The translations under genes and the position numbers were made by a program. The notes beneath the pieces are model-generated. The model was not told where the DNA came from. It saw only the letters and a program-made list of their open reading frames with translations, and did not search any database. A DNA stretch of 64,000 nt from Petrosia ficiformis. Lineage: Eukaryota; Porifera; Demospongiae; Haplosclerida; Petrosiidae. Within the stretch, counting starts at the first letter, position 1. Every line of letters starts with the position of its first letter. Shown here one piece after another: positions 38,201-50,734 of the stretch. Where the stretch lies: assembly GCA_947044365.1 (NCBI GenBank), contig OX345650.1:553501-617500 (forward strand), in the 5' to 3' direction.

Positions 38201-40398
38201 TTGAAAGAGGCAGTGTGGTGTAGTGGTAAGAGCTTGAGCCTCGAACCCAATAGGAGTCCACTAGGACCCATTAGGATTCCACTAGAACCATATAGGAGTA
38301 CACTAGGACCCAATAGGAGTCCAATAGAAGTCCACTAGGACCCATTATTAGTCCACTAGGACCCAATAGGAGTCCACTTGGACCCAATAGGAGTCCACTA
38401 GAACCCAATAGGAGTCCTTAGTTATACTTATATAATAGATGATTTCTGGTTTTATGTTGAATGTAGATTACCTGTTTTGTTGAAGATTTCTCACTGTTCT
38501 TAATCAATTCTTGATAATTAGGTATCCCTGTTGAATAACAAAATATGACAATTTGAAATACTCATCAAATAAATTATACCGTATTTTTTCACAATAACAT
38601 CGGCAATACTCTTCCTTCCAATCACAATCAGATACTTCACAACATTGCTCCATGTCAATTGGTTATCTCCATAAGCATTTGTATGTTGTCCATGCCAAAT
38701 GGTCAGAAACTGAGATCTACAAGCACCTACATCATCAAGTTACCGGATAAAGAAGCTAAATAATAATAATATATTATAATATTTTCTTAACATACTTATA
38801 TATCTGTAGTTGAATAGTATACTCATTAGATTTGAGGTTTTCATCTCTAAAGCCATTCCCAAATGAAACCAATTGCTTAGTTCTTGTAATTCAGCACGAA
38901 GATCATCAATAGCCACATTCTCTGAAGTAAAAAAAAAATTGTTTATGAATATTAATTGACTATAGTTATAGTGAATTGGCTATAATGGTTATAGTTATTG
39001 CAGTAGACCGTTAATTTAGTTATAGTTTAATTAACTGAAAGTCGCAATGGCTTACTACAAGGCTTTGCAGTTATAGTTATTGCAGTAGACCTGTAATTTA
39101 GTTATAGATTAGTAAAAGTCACAATGCCTTACTACAAGGCTTTGCAGTTATAGTTATTGCAGTAGACCTGTAATTTAGTTATAGATTAGTAAAAGTCACA
39201 ATGCCTTACTACAAGGCTTTGCAGTTGTAGTTATTGCAGTAGACCTGTAATTTAGTTATAGATTAGTAAAAGTCACAATGGCTTACTACTAGTTGTTATT
39301 ATTGCAGTAGACTTAGTTATAGCTAAATGATACAATACCTTACTAAAGGGGTTTAGCTGTACTTAAGCAGCACAAATAGAATACTATGTTAATAAACTAT
39401 AACTAAAACATTGAAAGTATTATTTCACCTCTTGTTGGTTGTTGATATGCTGCTATCTGATGAAGATAACTAGACATTGCAGAAGGGAAATCAAACACAA
39501 GACTTGACAGCATTAGTTTAGTCATAAACTTATGATTAGCTAATGTCACTAAATAGAAGTCTACCTCACGTCTGTGACTATTAGGTGACACAAGAAATAG
39601 ATCAAAAGTACAGCTGTTACCAGGACGATAAGTAAGCTGAAATCTGGTGACGTCTGTATCTTTATTTGCCTCATCTTTGAACAATCCAACATCTTGTTCT
39701 TTGCTCATTTTTATGAATGCATTGCACACCATTATCCATAAGTGAGAACTAATGTTGTCTTTATTAAGAAGAAGGTTCTTCACATCTGCCGGATGATCCA
39801 GTAAAACTTCAATCACTGGAAGAGGATCCGAAAAACAACGTACTATACCTGCAACACCAAAACATTTCAGTAAATCATGTAGTTCAATGAGTAGTGACTG
39901 GAAGTTGATACAGGTTGTAAGAGATTCACAATGTAGTTCAGGATTGTCAGAGGCGTAGTTCAGTTCCACAGGTTGTTCTCTTATTTGTATCTTGAAACGT
40001 AAAGCAAAGAATTGATTATGGAACATTTGATGAACTTTCATGGGCAATTCACTGGAAGAAGAAAGAAGATGGATAGATGAAGAAGAAGCATTTTTATAAG
40101 GTGAGGACGAAAAACGAGGTGGTGGGAAAGATTGCGAAAGTGCTGAGAAATGTAAAGGAGTAGATGAAAGAGAGATTGTTGAATAACGATTCGATTTAGA
40201 TTCTATGGAGGAAAGTGTAGGTGTAGATGAAAGAGAGAATGTTGAATAACGATTCGATTTAGATGTTCGTAGAATAGTGGGGAAAAGTGGAGGAGTAGAT
40301 GAACGAGTGGTGTGTCTTAAAAATGATGAGGTATTTAGAGTTGGAGTTGATGAATACAAAGGGCCTTGTGAGAGAGTAGCTTCTGAATACATGTCCAT
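35270..40398 (-). CDS. Death domain - coiled coil - filamin - NHL protein with novel N-terminal domain
   Basis: A multidomain protein I cannot match to a named family. Seven coding exons, all phases closing, 1173 residues: 39429-40398, 38796-38921, 38580-38726, 38472-38527, 37204-37893, 36522-36866, 35270-36457. Order: Ser/Thr/Pro-rich N-terminus with an internal duplication of SKSNRYST (residues about 1-125), then an unrecognised globular region (about 126-322). A death domain follows (about 325-415: LQELSNWFHLGMALEM, LTWSNVVKYLIVIGRKSIAD), then long coiled coils (about 435-780). An Ig/filamin-type domain precedes at least five NHL repeats (NGIAIDKDGVIYVVDSG, RGIAIDEQGYIYVVEEGN, QGITVDEDGYIYVCDMLNNR). 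Coiled coil-filamin-NHL is the TRIM2/3/71 layout, but RING and B-boxes are missing and a death domain replaces them. A spliced exon at about 40467-40521 may add 5' UTR or a few codons, so the true start could be further upstream. Confidence 0.85.
37935..38210. repeat. Dispersed ATAACTAAAA element with possible SINE fragment
   Basis: Contains CCCTTTTAGTAATGCATTGT, ATTACAGGTCTAAATATAAC and TAATGGGCATTTCTAGTTAG, shared with the copies at 24250 and 30735. It is interrupted by 38000-38060, whose reverse complement carries a B-box-like GGTTTGAGTTC. Confidence 0.6.
38211..38420. repeat. tRNA-like start followed by AGGAGTCCACTAGGACCCA minisatellite
   Basis: TGGTGTAGTGGTAAGAGC (about 38217-38234) resembles a pol III A box. 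It is followed from about 38250 by roughly nine copies of a unit of about 20 bp with AGGAGTCCACTAGGACCCA. Located in a death domain-NHL intron. Confidence 0.7.
38945..39405. repeat. Tandemly repeated dispersed element
   Basis: About four copies of a unit of about 84 bp containing GTTATTGCAGTAGACCTGTA and GTCACAATGCCTTACTACAA, opposite in orientation to the copy at 30735. Confidence 0.85.
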
Positions 40399-40558
40399 TG
40401 TTAGCACTCGGTTATCTGTAGAATGTAATATAAAGTAAATATATAATAGATATCTTGAAAAATACTTACCTAGCAAATGAGCCCCACCCTTCTTTGTATT
40501 TGCAAAAGAGCCACGCCCTGAAATACATTTTTAACCCTTTTATTACTGAATATGAAGA
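40399..40558. promoter_or_regulatory. Divergent region between death domain-NHL and alpha2delta genes
   Basis: 160 bp between opposing start codons. It includes a probable 5' exon of the minus-strand gene with a good donor (GTAAGT at about 40466) and an acceptor near 40522, leaving only about 40 bp of shared promoter before the alpha2delta ATG. Confidence 0.5.
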
Positions 40559-43391
40559 ATGAATCTGATACTTCTTCTACTATCTATGAACTATATAGTT
40601 GCTGAAACAATCAAGTGAGTGAGTTTGTGTGCATGTGTGGTAATATAATATTATTTTATTCAGTATTAGAGATGTAGTGGCTGAGTTATCGTTTAAATTA
40701 ATTACTAAATTCAATGAATCATCTCAGTATGATGATATAGTTGCGGTAGGTGATGTGATATTTTATTATTCAATGAATATTTATATATATTATTAGTTAT
40801 ATTCAGATGCTGTGGTTGATGCAAACCTCACTGATGTAAATGGGTCTCGGGTTGTTAAGGCTGTATCAGAACGTATTAGTAATGATGTTGACATGCTCAC
40901 TTCGCTATTACAGGTGCTAATGGAATATATATATTCATTCATATATTTATCATCAGATTCCATTGCTTCATCCATTTATCCATTCATTCAATCATCCATC
41001 CATTCATTCATCCACCCATCCATCCATTTACCCATCAATTTACACATTTACACAGATATTCATCTATCCATCCATCTATCCATTGATTCATTCATCCATT
41101 CATCCATCCATCTCATTCATTCATCCACCCATCCATCCATCCATTTACCCATCAATCTACACATTCACACATCCATCCACCCATCTATCCATCCATTTAT
41201 CCATTCATCCATTCATCTATCCATTTATTCATCAATCCATCCATCCATTCATCCATTCACTACCTGTCTTAGGAGACAGTAGAGAATGCTCGTAATCTCT
41301 ATACTTCTCATCTCAACACTGGATGCTGTTCACCACTATGTAGTCGTGACTCCACTCAGTTCAGTTCTACTTCATGTTATAAAGTATGTAATAAGACAGA
41401 AGTGACTGAGTCATATTATCGTGCTTCAAGTGATGAAAGGGGTACAACCCCTACCTTAACCCTTCATCCTAGTTTTGGTCGTCCCGTGAATTTAAGCGAT
41501 ACTTCAGTACATATTCCTGTGAATGTATATGAAACAGGTATTAATTCATGAGTCAGTCAGTTGTACATGAGCCACAACCATTAATTCAGTTATAACATAT
41601 GATGTGTTTCTGTTTGTTAGATCCATCTGTACTCTGTTTTGTTGAGTGGACCGCAAACCTGACAGATCAGTTTAGCGAGAAATGGGAGGAGCTGAATAAC
41701 ATACATAATATAAGAGCTACTAATTTCTTTATAGGCAGTGAAACTGGAGCATGTCGATTATTTCCAGGTTCATTTGTGTGTCTGTCTGTCAATTTATTAA
41801 TTTTATTTGTTCATTTGTATTGTCACTTTGTGTTTGATATTTATTTTTTAATAGCATCGAAGTGGACAATATCAGATGATTGTGATATGTGTCCATTTCA
41901 AATAGTAGATACATTTGATGCAAGAAACAGACCTTGGTATGTTCATACACCTATCCATCCATCTATTTATCCCATCTATCCATCTATCTATCTATCTATC
42001 TATCTCTTATCTATTGGCTACTATAGTTACACATCTGTTGTACATTTATATTCATCCATCCATCCATTCATCCATCCATCCATCCATCCATTCATCCATC
42101 CATTCATCCATCCATTCATCCATCCATTCATCCATCCATTCATTCATCCATCCATTCATCCATCCATCCATTCATCCATCCATTCATCCATCCATTCATT
42201 CATCCATCCATTCATCCATCCATTCATCCATCCATTCATTCATCCATCCATTCATCCATTCATCCATCCATTCATCCATTCATTCATTCATCCATCCATT
42301 CATCCATCCATTCATCCATTCATTCATCCATTCATCCATCCATCCATCCATTCATCCATTCATCCATCCATTCATCCATTCATTCATCCATCCATCCATT
42401 CATCCATCCATTCATCCATCCATTCATTCATCCATCCATCCATTCATCCATCCATTCATCCATCCATCCATCCATCCATCCATTCATTCATCCATCCATC
42501 CATTCATCCATCCATTCATCCATCTATCCATTCATCCATCCATTCATCCATTTATCCATTCATTAATAAACCTCTTCAGCTATACTCCTATTCTCTGTCA
42601 GGTATATAGACACAGTTGCTGGAGAGAAATATGTAATAATTCTTATTGATATGAGTGGCAGTATGACTGGACTATCCTCTACATTAGCCATTCTATCAAC
42701 TATAGAATTGATCTCTAATTTAGCAGAAAATGACTTCTTCCTTGTAATTAGAGTGCCTGAAACAGTTTCGGATTCCGATGAGTGTTTTCAAGATTTTATG
42801 AGAGCATCACCTGAAAATAAAATCATCATGATTAATTTTGTTTCAAGTATGGATCGTCCACGGGGAATAGCAGACTTTCAATCAGCTCTTGAGACTGCAT
42901 TTGATAAAATAGAGGTGTGTTTGGAAGAGCTGTGTTTGTTAAGTAATATAAATAAAATAACCAGTTTTCTGTAATAATAGAGAAAGTAAATTGTCATTAA
43001 TTCTTAAGATTATTAAACTTCAAAATTGGTGTTCGTTACGAATTGATTTGTAAATCTTTCTATTTATAAATAGAACACTTCTACCTGTCACAAGATTATG
43101 GTCATCTTTTCTGATGGCAGTGCTTCATTTCCTGTTGGTAGCTTTACTGATAAGAACAGTAAACAAGAGATCAGAGTCTTCAGTTTCTTAGTAGGTCAGA
43201 CAGGAGATGGTAATGAAATGAGAAACTTAGCATGTAGAAATAGAGGTATGAAATAATCGTACATGTTAGATATAAAAGATTATGTGAAAAATGTGAATAA
43301 TACAAGTAACTATGTATGTGTAGATAGATAGGTATGTGTTATATATGTATGTATATATGTATGTATGTATGTATATATGTATGTATGTATG

Positions 43392-43422
<31 letters not shown>

Positions 43423-43447
43423 TTAATACTATATGTATGTATGTATG

Positions 43448-43478
<31 letters not shown>

Positions 43479-43563
43479 TTAATACTATATGTATGTATGT
43501 ATGTATATATGTATGTATGTGTTTATGTATGTATGTATGTATTTAATACTATATGTATGTATG

Positions 43564-43594
<31 letters not shown>

Positions 43595-45791
43595 ATATGT
43601 ATGTATGTGTTTATGTATGTATGTTTGTATGAATGAATATAATTAATGTAATTGATACCTGATCCAAACAATCTGTAATAGTAAAGTGATAATTAATACA
43701 TAATTCCATACCAAAGAATTGTGATTATAATGACAATATTATATCTTGGTTCACACAGGAACATATAGAGAGATAAGTGGATTTAACAACGTTGATATCA
43801 GTGTACAAGTATTCACAGAGGAATTGAATCAGCCCTTTCCTATCACTAATGATTACTTCACACAACAGTACACAGATGTATTTACTAACACATTGATACT
43901 GACTGTTAGCATGCCTGTTAAATTGTCTATCAACAACTATACTGACTCTATTAACAATCATACTGACTCTATTAATAACCATACTGACTCTATTAGCAAC
44001 CATACTGATTTTATCGGAGCTTTGGGTATAGATTTGTCGGGCGATGATATTAGACAAATTGTTAAAGAACATGAAGTGAGTTTGTTTTCCGTTTGTTGTA
44101 GCATGATAATTGTACTTGTGCTTAAATCTCCATCTATTCATCTATCTATCCATTCGTCCATCAATGGATGGATTAATGGATGAATAGTTTAATAGATGGA
44201 TGAACGATTAGAAGGTTGAATGAATAGATGGATCAGTGGACAATTTGGATCAATGGATGGATTGGCATTGATACATCTATCTATTTCACCTTCCAATCAT
44301 CTCCCTAGTATCCATCCATCCATTCATTCATCCATCAATATATTAATCCATCCATTGATCCATTTGTCCACTGATCCATCTATCCATTCAACCTTCCAAT
44401 CATCTCCTTAGTATCCATCCATTCATCGATCTTATATTAATTCATATACTGTACCACATACAACACAGTATTTTAACCCTTTCATAGCTTGGTCCATTAG
44501 GGTATGGATTCATTGTCAATAACAATGGACAAATGTTAGATCATCCATTGATGGACAGAGATGTATTGGAGTATGTTGAAAATCTTGTGACTTTTGATGT
44601 TAGTCAGTACGAGTTTGAATATGATTCTGAAGATGTTCTGAGAAATGTAAGGAAAGATTTAATTGATGGAGAAACCGATCAGAGGAGTGCTATTTCTTAT
44701 GTTAGCGTAGAACATAAGGTAATTTTGTCTGTTTGTTTGTCTGTCCATCTTACCTAATACTCTTGAGAAGAATCACTTTAGGACTGAATATAATATTGTA
44801 AAACTAACTCTCTTTCTCTAGTTTGACAACACAAATCATCTTTTCTTATATACTGACAGACACAGTTGAAATAATTATGACAATTATATTGATAGAGGAA
44901 ACACAAACAACATTCATAACATATAATAGATAATAATTATATTGATAATAGAGAATAATAAACAATTCATTACATGAGCTCAGAGATTAGAATTAGTTTG
45001 TTGTTAAATTATACACACAAAAAAACAAATCATATGTTTGATAGTTTGAAACACAAACAGCATTCATAATTACTATATCATAGATAATGATAACGATATT
45101 AATAACAGGGAATAATAAATATCTTTGTAATAGTGAATAATAAATGATTTAGGTCACAAGTTACAACATTATAACATCATTATACTGAGTAACTATTTAG
45201 TCGTTGTGGCTGCTTGTTTGTTTGTTGTGTGTGTTTGTCTACACCTATTGCTAGCATGCTAGGCTCATGAATGTTCATGTATATTATATGTTAGTTACTA
45301 ATTTACATCTCTCTCTTTCCAGAGAAGATATATACTTGATAATTTCACTTATTACTACACTCCAATCAGTAATATCTCAGAGAGGTACGTATATATTTAT
45401 ATACTCAATCTCTTCTATTCATAAAATTCTATTTTCATTAATAAAGTGTTGCGATAAAGCTTCCATCTGTTGGGGTTCGGAAAGTGAAATATTTACCACT
45501 ATCAAAGTCACATCTTACTACACTAAATGAAACATTGTATAATAATGAGATGCAGGGTACTACTCTAATTACAGGAAATAGGTATAATTATAATATAAAT
45601 AGAAGACTGAAATGATACACAGTTCATAATACATACATGTACATTCATACATATGTACATACATACATACATGTACATACATAATACATGTACATACATA
45701 CATACATGTACATACATACATGTACATACATAATACATGTACATACATACATACATGCATACATACATACATACCCACATACATACATACA

Positions 45792-45822
<31 letters not shown>

Positions 45823-45938
45823 GTACATACATACATACATACATACATACATACATACATACATACAAAGATACATACGTACATACATACATACATACAT
45901 ACACATGTACATACTACATACATACATGCATACATACA

Positions 45939-45969
<31 letters not shown>

Positions 45970-45994
45970 GTACATACATACATACATACATACA

Positions 45995-46025
<31 letters not shown>

Positions 46026-49000
46026 GATTTCTTAGGCCAAATTGCTTTGGAAATTTCTGGTATAGTCTAGATGAAGATAAAGAGATGGTAGCCATGTTTT
46101 TACAGGAAGTGATTCAAGAGGCTCTGTCTAATGAGAACACATCTAGTGCATTTTGTAATCCAATAATGTATGAGACACTATTAAGAGATCTTAGAAATGT
46201 TTACAATGTTACTAAGTCTCTCGGACCTGTTAGGTACTGTTCAATATATAAATCACATTATAACAATATATAAATATATTCCTCCTATCGATCTATCTAT
46301 TTATCTATCTACCATCCATCCAGCCATCTATCCATCCATGTATCCATCAATCCTCCATCCATCCATCCATCCATCCATCCATCCATCCATCCATCCATCC
46401 ATCCATCCATCCATCAATCCATCCATCCATCCATCCATCCATCCATCCATCCATCCATCCATGCATCCATCCATTTATCCATTTATCCATCCATCCATCC
46501 ATCCATCCATCCATCAATCCATCCATCCATTCATCCATCCATCCATCCATCCATCCATCCATCCATCCATCCATCCATCCATCCATCAATCCATCCATCC
46601 ATCCATTCATCCATCCATCCATCCATCCATCCATGCATCCATGCATCCATCCATGCATCCATCCATTTATCTAGTATATTTTTCAAGTTAACATCGGGTC
46701 TGTTATATTGTGTGGATAATGAGATTCCTTTCAATTGTAGCAGCTTAAATAATATTAATTATGTTGCTCTTGCAGAAAAGAACGGATTAATATTATCATT
46801 TTACAGAGGTATGTTAAACATCACAATTCCCGTAATCACTAATTATTGATTGGTTGGCCCAGCGCCTGATGAGCGAGGAGTCATTGTTATCATTTTTGCA
46901 GATAGTTATCAAATTAATAATCCTTGAGTTGATGAAGGAATGACAAACAAATAAATGTATGGAAATATTGGAATTTTGGAGATTTAACATTTTTTTTGAC
47001 TTTTCTAATGATATTTCTAATGCGGTGTTTTATTGGAATCTCTAAACGTCTGAATTATGAAGCATCTCCTTATTTGCAATGAAATCTCCTGTAAATATCC
47101 TAATAATTTACTGTAATATTAAATATTCTAATGATATTAAATGAGGTGTCCTGTAAATATCCTAATAATTTACTGTAATGAAATGTCTAGTAAATATCAT
47201 AGTAATATACTGTAATAAAATGTCCTTGAAATATCCTAATAATTTACTATAATATTAAATGACTAAATAACCTAATGATATTAAATGAAGTGTCCTGTAA
47301 ATATCCTAATAATATACTGTAATGAAGTGTCTAGTAAATTAATATCATAGTAATATACTGTAATGAAATGTCCTTGAAATATCCTAATAATTTACTGTAA
47401 TTATTCTAATGATATTTCCTGTAAATATCCTTTGTAATATGAAATGTCCTGTAAATATTCTAATAATATACTGTAATGAAATATCCCTAATAATATACTG
47501 TAATGAAATATCCTGTAAATATCCTAATAATATACTATAATGAAATGTCCTGTAAATATCCTGATAATATACTATTCACGAATGTATACATTTGATTCCA
47601 TTTTCAATCATCAGGATCAGAAACTACTAGTCTATCTGAAACAGTTGAAGTTGTTAAACCAATATTTATACCGTCAGCTCAGAATATATCTATAGGAGTA
47701 GTTGGTGTAGTTTTAAATGTCTCCTACGTCAACAGCCTCGCATCTGAAACTGTAAATGATTCTTTTATATTATATCTTCTTGATGAAGGGGGATATGTCG
47801 TAGGGGCATCAAATGGAGATGAAAGTAATGCAACTGCATTCTTTGGGGCTTGGCAACCAATCCTGTTTATGGAACTTGTTAAACATAATGTATTTATTAA
47901 AGGAAGTGTCGTTGGGTATCATAAAAGATTGTGTCAAAATGAAACTAAAAATTGTCAGAGATCAGCTGGATACAGAATCACTGTGAGTTTAGTGATTACA
48001 TTATTTAATTATAGTAGTAATAATTACATAATTATAATTAATTAATGATAGGGTATCTTAATTAATTATGTATAATAATGATAGGGTATCTATTAATTAA
48101 TAATGTATAATGATAGGGTATATATTCATTAATTAATAATGATAAGGTATCCATTAATTAATTAATTATGTATAATAATGATAGGGTATATATTCATTAA
48201 TTAATAATGATAAGGTATCCATTAATTAATTAATTATGTATAATAATGATAGGGTATCTATTAATTAATTATGTATAATAATGATAGGGTATCTATTAAT
48301 TAATTAATTATGTATAATAACGATAGGGTATTCATTGGTTATTATTATAGTAATGTCATTTAATTTTATAGGGTATCATTTAATTGAATTAATAATAATA
48401 ATTATCTTAACGATAGGATATCAATAATTAATTAATAATGTATTGTGTATACTCGTCATTTAATTTAATTAATAATTCATTATTTATAGGGTATCCTCAT
48501 ATCATTTGTTGCACTGGTTTGGAATATATTATCGTATATGATTTTCATTACACTACATTCATTTGTGGTGTATATTACTCATGGTGAGGTGATGCTAATG
48601 TCCATAGCCTCTCCACCATTGTCCTATGAAACAGTTGACATATGTCTGTCAGAGATTACATTCTACATGGTTAATACATCACTTGTAATGGTTCCTTTGA
48701 CCAGGGAATTTAACTGCAATGACAAGAACTTGTAAGGAATTATAGTTACGTATATTTAATACATTGTTGGTTGCATGTGTGAATGGACGAATGGATGGAA
48801 GGATGGATGGATGGATGGATAGATAGACAGACGGATGGACAAACAAACAGACGGACGGACGGATGGACGGACAGACAGACGGGCAGACGGATAGATGGAT
48901 GGTTGAATGAATGGATGGTGGATGGGAGAACTATATATATGAATCACGAATGGACTACTATTTGAGGTAAAGCTTCTCTCAATGAGTCTGTCCAAACTTG

Positions 49001-50315
49001 TATAATATATTTGTGTTTGTTATTTCAAGCCAGATCTATTTCTCTTCTTAAGAAATTACACTCTCCGATTATTATAATTTCAATTTTTAAACACAGCTGG
49101 ATGGACAAAATTAATATTTTAAACAGATAATATATATAAGAAAATTTAAATTCCTGAAATATTTCAACTAAAATGTAATTTCTATAATACTTTTTAAACA
49201 CTTCTTATATTAAATATAATGACTGAACAATCATAAATTCTGTTTTGAATTTCTCAGGCACAAGAATTAAAAACCACTTTATTATAATTAAATAATATTG
49301 GAATTACAATAATTATTTTTAATAATTTCACTGCGAAATGGATTTTTATCACTTGTGTAAACTCCCAGCAGTGTGTGTGGAGTGATATACGTACATGTGG
49401 TTTGTTACAAAAAGTGACAATAATTAATTTAATTAGAGCACGAAATAAAAACTGGATTTCTAATGAGACACACATCCATTTATTATTTATATATTTATAA
49501 TTATACTATTCATATTTCATGTCAGAGCAGTGAAGCCACCATGGAGTGGCTGTTTCAGAAAATGTAGCATATCCTAGTAACTCTGGAAGTATTACGGTTG
49601 TAAACTCCTTTGGCCAATCATAAACTCCCAGTAATGTATAATCATCTGTTGATCCATTCAAAGTCATCTGACTGTATGTCATATGATTTGTTGTAATAGT
49701 CATGGACTGTGTCATATGATCAAATATTATTTGTTTTAATAGTCATGTGATTGTGTGTTATGTGATCAACCATTTCAATTCATTTTACAGCACTTATCAA
49801 GTTAGTAATGTACACAATACATCATTATTGGCGCTTCTGCTTCCTTCAACGGCTACTCCAATCTTACAAGATTGTGGAGAAAATGTAGATGTAAAGATTG
49901 GAGAGGAGGAAGTACCTCATCAAAATTATGCATATCGTACTAAGGAAAAAAGAGAATGTCCATATGATTCAAATACATTTACTGTAAGTATTTCAGCACT
50001 TGTGTTTGTATATTGGATATGATGAAAATAGAAAATGGATGGATGGATGAGGAACTGTCGTGTAGTGGTTGGACCTCTTTAACTCCCAATACTTGTGTAA
50101 TCAATTGACTACTGAAGTTATGCAACATTGAGGAGGAATATTAATGATATGAACTGGTCAGTGTTGCATGGCTAGGAGTACTGGGTCCAGCTATACCCCC
50201 CAAAATGGGCCTATATCATATATATATCCCAGTGTACATTGTGTTTGTGGATAAGAGTCCATTTATTGTGACAAGAGTGTGACCCCATGAACCAAAGTCA
50301 TTTAATTGATGAATG

Positions 50316-50365
<50 letters not shown>

Positions 50366-50548
50366 TAGATGTATGGTTAAATAACTGATTTTTAAAAATC
50401 GTTGTGAAAGCAACATGCACTAATTTCTATATATTTACAGTATATTTCAGAAGAGTGTTCCAGCTCACACAGAATTCGATATTATCCATTATATATCATA
50501 TTCAATATTTATTTAAGTTCATTATTTATTAAAATACTAACTGTTTGA
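40559..50548 (+). CDS. CACNA2D-like: Voltage-gated calcium channel alpha2delta subunit
   Basis: Extracellular auxiliary subunit that traffics and tunes Cav channels. Eighteen exons, all phases closing, 1073 residues (family usually about 1090-1150): 40559-40614, 40664-40745, 40797-40913, 41273-41537, 41621-41767, 41855-41936, 42602-42914, 43074-43245, 43759-44075, 44488-44718, 45323-45384, 45447-45581, 46036-46233, 46675-46808, 47615-47982, 48490-48731, 49791-49983, 50441-50548. Signal peptide [15 protein letters not shown]. The pre-VWA string [12 protein letters not shown] parallels vertebrate RRRPWYI. The VWA domain has an intact MIDAS (DMSGS) plus IFSDGS. Cache-type repeats follow ([38 protein letters not shown]). 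A delta-like cysteine/serine region ends in a hydrophobic tail ([14 protein letters not shown]), as expected for GPI or membrane anchoring. Many NxS/T sites. CACHD1 is the alternative, but the RPW and MIDAS strings favour alpha2delta. Confidence 0.92.
40940..41265. repeat. (ATCC/ATTC)n array, alpha2delta intron 3
   Basis: Tetranucleotide array on the coding strand. Its four-base period gives open reading in all frames (Ser-Ile-His-Pro strings) but it lies between good splice sites. Confidence 0.9.
41945..42560. repeat. (ATCC/ATTC)n array, alpha2delta intron 6
   Basis: About 600 bp of ATCC/ATTC filling intron 41937-42601. It splits the codon for the Trp of the RPW motif from the VWA exon. Confidence 0.95.
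43320..43640. repeat. (TATG)n array
   Basis: Includes a higher-order unit of about 60 bp with ATTTAATACTATATGTATGT. In alpha2delta intron 43246-43758. Confidence 0.95.
45630..46025. repeat. (TACA)n array
   Basis: About 400 bp of TACA/ACATGT ending 11 bp before the acceptor of alpha2delta exon 46036-46233. Confidence 0.95.
46285..46672. repeat. (ATCC)n array
   Basis: Nearly pure ATCC, ending immediately at the acceptor CTAG of alpha2delta exon 46675-46808. Confidence 0.95.
47040..47580. repeat. 37-bp AT-rich minisatellite
   Basis: Degenerate units of about 37 bp with CCTGTAAATATCCTAATAAT and ATACTGTAATGAAATGT in an alpha2delta intron. Confidence 0.85.
48005..48425. repeat. AATAATGATAGGGTATC minisatellite
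   Basis: Units of about 35 bp of TAATGATAGGGTATCTATTA followed by ATTAATTATG in alpha2delta intron 47983-48489. Confidence 0.85.
48732..49790 (+). other. Long alpha2delta intron with GGAT repeat and a minus-strand open frame
   Basis: 1059 bp intron. 48780-48915 is a GGAT/CAGAC/GGAC repeat. 49506-49715 on the minus strand is a 69-codon frame rich in Trp and Pro that does not look like repeat-derived peptide; I could not assign it. The rest is AT-rich without features. Confidence 0.6.
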
Positions 50549-50734
50549 TAAATTTTACAATAATAAATTTTTATGTTGATATATTTATATTCGGAGATAA
50601 TTATATATAATATAACTTATATATAATATAATAATGTAATGTGTTATAATTATTTGTGTTCGCAAATAGACTGGAACATGACAAAAATCATAAAATTGAT
50701 TTTGTGTGGTTAGTATTGATTGAGCGATTTGTAT
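50549..50734. other. Tail-to-tail 3' region of alpha2delta and SUCO
   Basis: 186 bp between convergent stops. AATAAA for alpha2delta lies at 50562-50567, 14 nt after its stop. Confidence 0.75.
50562..50567 (+). terminator. Polyadenylation signal of alpha2delta
   Basis: AATAAA 14 nt downstream of the stop codon, followed by a T-rich stretch. Confidence 0.65.

Noticed and set aside
38211..38250. tRNA gene
   Set aside because: Only an A-box-like stretch is present. The sequence then runs into a minisatellite and cannot form a cloverleaf.
41599..42649. Open frames of more than 240 codons made of Ser-Ile-His-Pro-Phe repeats (also 10754-11413, 28649-29086, 46197-46691)
   Set aside because: They are translations of ATCC/ATTC tetranucleotide arrays. 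A four-base period without stops stays open in every frame. They lie in introns bounded by good splice sites.
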